Source: an uncultured Draconibacterium sp. (GTDB lineage: Bacteria; Bacteroidota; Bacteroidia; Bacteroidales; Prolixibacteraceae). Taken from it: a DNA stretch of 64,000 bases. Shown piece after piece: positions 59,982 to 64,000 of the stretch. Made by a program: the position numbers and the translations under genes. Below the pieces are notes generated by a model. That model was not told the DNA's origin. It saw only the letters and a program-made list of their open reading frames with translations, and did no database searches. The number at the start of each line of letters is the position of its first letter. Positions within the stretch are counted from its first letter, which is position 1. The DNA is taken from positions 2,310,134 to 2,374,133 of the forward strand of contig NZ_OY781884.1 of NCBI RefSeq assembly GCF_963677155.1, written 5' to 3'.

Positions 59982-61616
59982 CTACAACTCAAATACTTTT
60001 TCCCCGGCGCTCCAGGTACTTAGTATTTTAGTGTTTAAAACTTCTTTTGGTTCTGCTTTCATCAAATCGATATCAAGAATCACAAAATCGGCCCACATTC
60101 CGGGAACAAGCTGTCCTTTTTCATCTTCCTCGAACGATGATTTGGCAGCCCAGCTTGTCATAGCACGCAGCGTTTGTTCGCGTGTAAGTCCTTCATCTTT
60201 GTGCCAGCCGCCTTCGGGCCAACCTTCATGATCGGTGCGGAATACCGCCGAATAAAAGGTATACAGTGGGTAAATATTTTCAACCGGAAAATCGGTTCCG
60301 GCAGGCAGCCATCCGTTTTGTTGCAGCAAGGTTTGGTAGGCATATGCACCTTTTATTCGCTCCGTTCCCAACCGCTCTTCGGCCCAAGGCATATCGCTGG
60401 TGCAATGTGTTGGTTGAATGGAAGGCACAACAGAAAATTCAGCAAACTTTTTAAAATCATCAGGATTAATAATCTGCGCATGTTCGATTCGCCAACGTCG
60501 GTCGTTCTTCCTTTTCAAAAACTTACCATAAGTATCCAACATTAAACGATTACCACCATCGCCAATGGCATGTGTGGCGACCACAAAATTGTTATCGTAC
60601 GCCAGCTGGCAAATCATATCGTAATAGTCCTGCGTTTCAATCTGCAAGCCATTGTTTCCTTTATCATCCGAATAATCGTCCATCAGCAAAGCTCCTCTTG
60701 ATCCCAAAGCGCCATCGGCATAAATTTTAATAGTATTCACCAATAAACGATCAGTTTTATAAGCTTTTCCCTTTTTCACAAAAAAATCGAAATTCTCCTG
60801 CGTAGGATTCAGCATGGCATTTACCCGTATTTTTAAGTTGCCGGCTTTTTGCATTTCATCCATCAGCAGTATGGTTGCTTTATCCAGCCCGCAATCGGTA
60901 ACCGATGTTAATCCGGCAGCAAAACAATTTTTCTGTGCTTCCAACAAACCTTTTTCCTGTTGATCCTGTGTTATTCCCGGAATCAACATACTAACAAACC
61001 CCATGGCATTGTCGATCAGCACTCCGCTAGGTTCTCCATTTTTCACCAGCACTTCTCCTCCCTGAACCTTAGTATCGGCCGAAATTCCTGCCAAATCCAT
61101 CGCTTTCGAGTTACACCAGCCGGCATGTCCGTCAACACGAATGAGGTAAACCGGAATCTCAGGAAATAACTCGTCCAGTTTTGTTTTATCAGGAAAACTG
61201 GTGTCTTCCCAATCATTCTGATCCCAACTACGACCTAAAATCCATTCGCCACCAAATTTATCGTGATGCTCTTTTAACAGCTTGTATACCTCTTCCGGGC
61301 TTTTTGTTCCGCGTAAATCAGCATATTGCATTAAGTTTACGGCATAACCGTTAAAATGACAATGCGCATCGTTGAATCCCGGGTAAACAAACTTTCCTTC
61401 GGCATCAATCAGATTCTCCGAATCGTATTTATTCAAAATTTTCTGTGATGAACCAACAGCCACAACTTTCCCGTCTTTTACTGCAAATGCCTCTGCAACT
61501 GTAAATTCTTTATCAACGGTATAAACCGAACCTCCCGAAACAATCAGGTCAACTTTTTCTTTTTGTGTACACGATGTCATTACAAATAATAAGATTAGTG
61601 CCTTGAAAAAATTCAT
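59982..61616 (-). CDS. amidohydrolase, YtcJ-like (544 aa), predicted lipoprotein
   Basis: This metal-dependent TIM-barrel hydrolase belongs to the amidohydrolase superfamily. The N-terminus ALILLFVMTSC has a lipobox at Cys 16, so the protein is exported and lipid-anchored. The metal site shows the HxH of FNDAHCHFNG (about 83-92); a middle part contains VTDCGLD, then VATHAIGDGGNRLML, EHAQIINPDDFKKF and the C-terminal PAGTDFPVENIYPLY region. The later composite domain has GKVVAVG... and LVPGMWADFVILDID, as in YtcJ/N-substituted formamide deformylases. The substrate is unknown; it stands alone. Confidence 0.9.
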   Translation of the reverse strand: MNFFKALILLFVMTSCTQKEKVDLIVSGGSVYTVDKEFTVAEAFAVKDGKVVAVGSSQKILNKYDSENLIDAEGKFVYPGFNDAHCHFNGYAVNLMQYADLRGTKSPEEVYKLLKEHHDKFGGEWILGRSWDQNDWEDTSFPDKTKLDELFPEIPVYLIRVDGHAGWCNSKAMDLAGISADTKVQGGEVLVKNGEPSGVLIDNAMGFVSMLIPGITQDQQEKGLLEAQKNCFAAGLTSVTDCGLDKATILLMDEMQKAGNLKIRVNAMLNPTQENFDFFVKKGKAYKTDRLLVNTIKIYADGALGSRGALLMDDYSDDKGNNGLQIETQDYYDMICQLAYDNNFVVATHAIGDGGNRLMLDTYGKFLKRKNDRRWRIEHAQIINPDDFKKFAEFSVVPSIQPTHCTSDMPWAEERLGTERIKGAYAYQTLLQQNGWLPAGTDFPVENIYPLYTFYSAVFRTDHEGWPEGGWHKDEGLTREQTLRAMTSWAAKSSFEEDEKGQLVPGMWADFVILDIDLMKAEPKEVLNTKILSTWSAGEKVFEL

Positions 61617-61704
61617 AGTTTATTTCTTGATTAAGCACAAATGTAGCCTTTTGTCGCATATTTTAAAACAGCAAAACTGAAGGGCTTTTCCAGCGATATA
61701 TTAT

Positions 61705-61712
61705 TATATTTG
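61705..61712 (+). promoter_or_regulatory. Bacteroidota -7 box upstream of the small protein gene at 61741
   Basis: TATATTTG is an exact TAnnTTTG match, 28 bases before ATG 61741. The start would be preceded by a leader of about 20 bases, as is common in this phylum. Confidence 0.6.
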
Positions 61713-61740
61713 CCCGATTTACTGAAATTAAAAAGCAAGA

Positions 61741-62079
61741 ATGTTTACAGTCGGCATATTTACAACCAATATCCCCTACCTGGTGTTTATTGCTTGTTAT
61801 GCCTGGTTTTTGCTTTTTGGTGTTGAACAGGCTCAGGAAGGGGAAATACAAATTGCCGAGAAATCGATTCAGATCGAGCACCATGTAAATCAAGCAAAAG
61901 CTAATGCCGAAAGATCACTGGTATTTTTTGATCAGGCTAAAATTGATTTTGAAAGCCACAACAATTGCGAAAAACCTACCAGTAATCAAAAGTGGAAAGT
62001 TCATCAATCGCTCCGCTTTCATGCTAAAGATATAATTCCCGACTTACTGTTTTGCCGTCCACCTCCTGCCATGGCATAA
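61741..62079 (+). CDS. small secreted or membrane protein upstream of a TonB receptor (112 aa)
   Basis: I recognise no named family. One hydrophobic segment (IPYLVFIACYAWFLLFGV, about 10-27) is followed by an alpha-helical, Gln/Glu/Lys-rich region (QIAEKSIQIEHHVNQAKANAERS). The end is SLRFHAKDIIPDLLFCRPPPAMA, with a Cys-Arg-Pro-Pro-Pro motif near the C-terminus. The gene has its own promoter-like -7 box. A TonB receptor starts 118 bases downstream, so the two may work together; I cannot say how. Confidence 0.65.
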   Translation: MFTVGIFTTNIPYLVFIACYAWFLLFGVEQAQEGEIQIAEKSIQIEHHVNQAKANAERSLVFFDQAKIDFESHNNCEKPTSNQKWKVHQSLRFHAKDIIPDLLFCRPPPAMA

Positions 62080-62197
62080 AACTTTATGTTTTAGAACCAT
62101 ACCCCATTTCTCCAATAGGAATGACCCTTTTATCTATTCTGTAAAAAGATTAACAAAACTCCCCCTATTTTGTTAAGTGGATGAACAACTTAAAAAA

Positions 62198-64000
62198 ATG
62201 AAAAAAATCAATCTTTTGCTTGTCTTCATTTTTATGATCGCAGGCTATACAAAAGCCCAGAATATCAGGGTAATAACAGACACCACCCAAACGAATGATA
62301 TTTTAATCAACGAGGTTACCGTTAAATCGGCAAAGGAACTTCCGCGGGTAAAAGATGTTCCGGCATCAATTTCACTTATTTCGGCTCGAATGATTGCCAA
62401 CGACGAAATCACCAGTCTGGCTGATATTTCATCAAAAGTGCCCAACTTTTTTATGATGGATTACGGTTCGAAACTACAATCGCCGGTGTTTATCCGCGGT
62501 ATTGGTTCGCGTCTTGGTTCGCCATCGGTTGGATTGTATGTTGATAATGTACCGTATTTTGAAAAAACAACCTTTGGCTTCGACTTCTTCGATATCGACC
62601 GAATTGAAGTACTTCGCGGCCCACAGGGTACGTTGTACGGACGAAATACCATGGGCGGAATCATTAATATATTCAGTAAATCGCCGCTTTATTTCGAAGA
62701 AACAAATATGAACCTTTCGGCTGGTACACATGGTTACTACAATGTAAACCTTAATCATTACAACAAAATCAGCGATAAGATTGGCTTTTCGTTAAGTGGC
62801 AACTACATGGCGCACGACGGTTATTTTACCAACGAGTTTGATGGAGATCCGGCAGACGATCAATACTCTTTCAGTCTTCGCGGACGACTGGTTTGGAAAA
62901 TATCAGACCAGCTAACCCTTGAAAACATTGCGACTTACGAAAACAGCGAGCAGTACGGATTTCCGTATGCTCTTTATAATACCGAAACCAATACTTCCGG
63001 CAAAATCAATTACAACCAGGAGAGCAGCTATAAACGCGATTTGTTTTCAGATGGGCTAATTTTTAAATACCGAACTGAAGATTTTGAACTGATTTCTACA
63101 ACCAGTTACCAGTATTACGATGGTGTTATGGCCGTTGATCAGGATTTTACTGCCGACTCAATTTACTTCTTCGAAATTGGTGATAATCAGAATATGTGGT
63201 CGCAGGAATTTGTGGCAAAATCGCTTAATAACGAGCGTTACAACTGGTTATTTGGTGCTTACGGTTTTGCCCAGACGATGGACCAGAAAACCTTTGGCGA
63301 TCTTTACCGCTCGAATATGCAACAGGATATCAGAAGTAAATTCGATATTTCAGGTTTTGCGCTATTCCACCAGTCTACGGTAAACAACTTTTTAATTGAA
63401 AAACTGACATTAACTGCAGGAATCCGACTCGATGTGGAAAAAGACAAGCTGGATTATTCAATGGCAATGTCGGTTGGCGGAGGTCCGTGGAATACAGCAA
63501 TTTCAGACAATTACGAAGAAACATTTACAGAAATTCTACCGAAGGTGGCTTTAAAATACGAGTTCAACAATGAATTTAACACCTACGCAACAGTATCGAA
63601 AGGTTATAAATCGGGTGGATTTAACACCAACTCATCGGTTCTGCTGGAAAACCGTTCATATGATGCCGAGCAGAGTTGGAACTACGAGTGGGGATTTAAA
63701 TCGTCGTTGGCGAACCACCGTTTGTATTTCGATGCTGCTTTGTTTTACATCAATTGGGAAGACCAACAAATTGATGTACCGGTTCCGGGAGGCCGCGGAA
63801 ACATGAAAACCAACGCCGGAGAATCAGTTAGCAAAGGTGTGGAATTATTTGTGAGAGCACGCCCCGTTGAAAAACTGGAAATTACCCTTGGTTATGGTTA
63901 TACAAAAGCCACTTTCTCTGATTACGTGGTTAACGACTCTTTGAATTACAACGACAATTATATCCCATACGTGCCCCGCTCAACGGTTAATGCCAGCGTA
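62198..64000 (+). CDS. TonB-dependent receptor, 5' part (cut by window end)
   Basis: The gene starts at ATG 62198 and stays open for 601 codons to the last base of the window. The signal peptide is INLLLVFIFMIAGYTKAQ. There is no CarboxypepD_reg-like domain. The plug begins almost at once (VKDVPASISLISARMIAND; ISSKVPNFFMMDYG; SPVFIRGIGSRLGSP; IDRIEVLRGPQGTLYGRNTMGG, which matches the FecA/CirA-type TonB receptor signature). The barrel contains YATVSKGYKSGGFN, typical of siderophore or vitamin receptors. The ligand is unknown, and no cobalamin or TPP riboswitch was seen in the 118-base leader. Confidence 0.93.
   Translation, partial: MKKINLLLVFIFMIAGYTKAQNIRVITDTTQTNDILINEVTVKSAKELPRVKDVPASISLISARMIANDEITSLADISSKVPNFFMMDYGSKLQSPVFIRGIGSRLGSPSVGLYVDNVPYFEKTTFGFDFFDIDRIEVLRGPQGTLYGRNTMGGIINIFSKSPLYFEETNMNLSAGTHGYYNVNLNHYNKISDKIGFSLSGNYMAHDGYFTNEFDGDPADDQYSFSLRGRLVWKISDQLTLENIATYENSEQYGFPYALYNTETNTSGKINYNQESSYKRDLFSDGLIFKYRTEDFELISTTSYQYYDGVMAVDQDFTADSIYFFEIGDNQNMWSQEFVAKSLNNERYNWLFGAYGFAQTMDQKTFGDLYRSNMQQDIRSKFDISGFALFHQSTVNNFLIEKLTLTAGIRLDVEKDKLDYSMAMSVGGGPWNTAISDNYEETFTEILPKVALKYEFNNEFNTYATVSKGYKSGGFNTNSSVLLENRSYDAEQSWNYEWGFKSSLANHRLYFDAALFYINWEDQQIDVPVPGGRGNMKTNAGESVSKGVELFVRARPVEKLEITLGYGYTKATFSDYVVNDSLNYNDNYIPYVPRSTVNASV

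Noticed and set aside
62080..62197. Cobalamin or TPP riboswitch in front of the last TonB receptor
   Set aside because: The 118-base leader is too short for a cobalamin aptamer and has no recognisable conserved box of either class.
1..64000. tRNA or rRNA genes
   Set aside because: I saw no T-loop GGTTCRANTCC arrangement with matching arms and no ribosomal RNA signature; a covariance-model scan could still find one that I missed.

Overview
The window looks like a chromosomal segment of a Bacteroidota bacterium, most likely in or near the Marinilabiliales/Prolixibacteraceae. That placement is inferred from the type IX secretion genes (porZ with its own sorting domain), SusC/FecA-like TonB receptors with a CarboxypepD_reg-like N-terminus, and lipoproteins with short lipoboxes. 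Several starts also carry -7 boxes of the Bacteroidota form TAnnTTTG. No rRNA, tRNA or CRISPR array was recognised.

Layout. 1-3923 is an accessory stretch. It has the tail of a restriction/methylation gene, an internally deleted dinD, and a same-strand run of small genes separated by related palindromic repeats, including an exact 336-bp tandem duplication and a class D beta-lactamase. 3996-23606 is mostly core: a large hybrid histidine kinase, an M28 peptidase, polyprenyl synthase, an ArsR-type regulator, a YfhO-like membrane protein, an ITPase-porZ pair, recO, cysQ, a SPOR lipoprotein, a dCMP deaminase and an S41 protease. 23716-23967 is a strict 42-bp tandem repeat.

25608-31524 is a compact minus-strand, AT-rich defence-like operon. 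In transcription order it reads vsr, an XRE regulator, a cytosine-C5 methyltransferase, a 720-aa protein with two GHKL ATPase modules (one MORC/Hsp90-type, one histidine-kinase-type) and a 474-aa protein with an N-terminal receiver-like domain. It combines base modification, mismatch repair and what looks like a phosphorelay, and it has no recognisable ordinary restriction enzyme. It is the best candidate for an undescribed system here.

31756-38822 holds a lipocalin, an SRPBCC protein and a queuosine block (transporter, queC, queF). The transporter is preceded by what I read as a preQ1-I riboswitch. Between queF and an adenine deaminase gene lies a foreign-looking 551-aa gene, followed by truncated second alleles of both neighbours. 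The arrangement is what integration of a related DNA molecule by a single crossover would leave. 38939-41178 has a GxxExxY gene between direct repeats and a complete IS4-type element with 16-bp inverted repeats and a 10-bp target duplication.

41323-48042 is a sugar-catabolism-type cluster (two Gfo/Idh/MocA oxidoreductases, a sugar isomerase/epimerase, a thioesterase) next to a TonB receptor. 48149-64000 holds dtd, a MazG-like gene, ilvE, an ECF-sigma/anti-sigma-like/outer-membrane gene set, a second TonB receptor, a degenerate AAA/DUF4143 protein, a three-gene envelope cluster, an amidohydrolase, and the start of a third TonB receptor that runs off the window.
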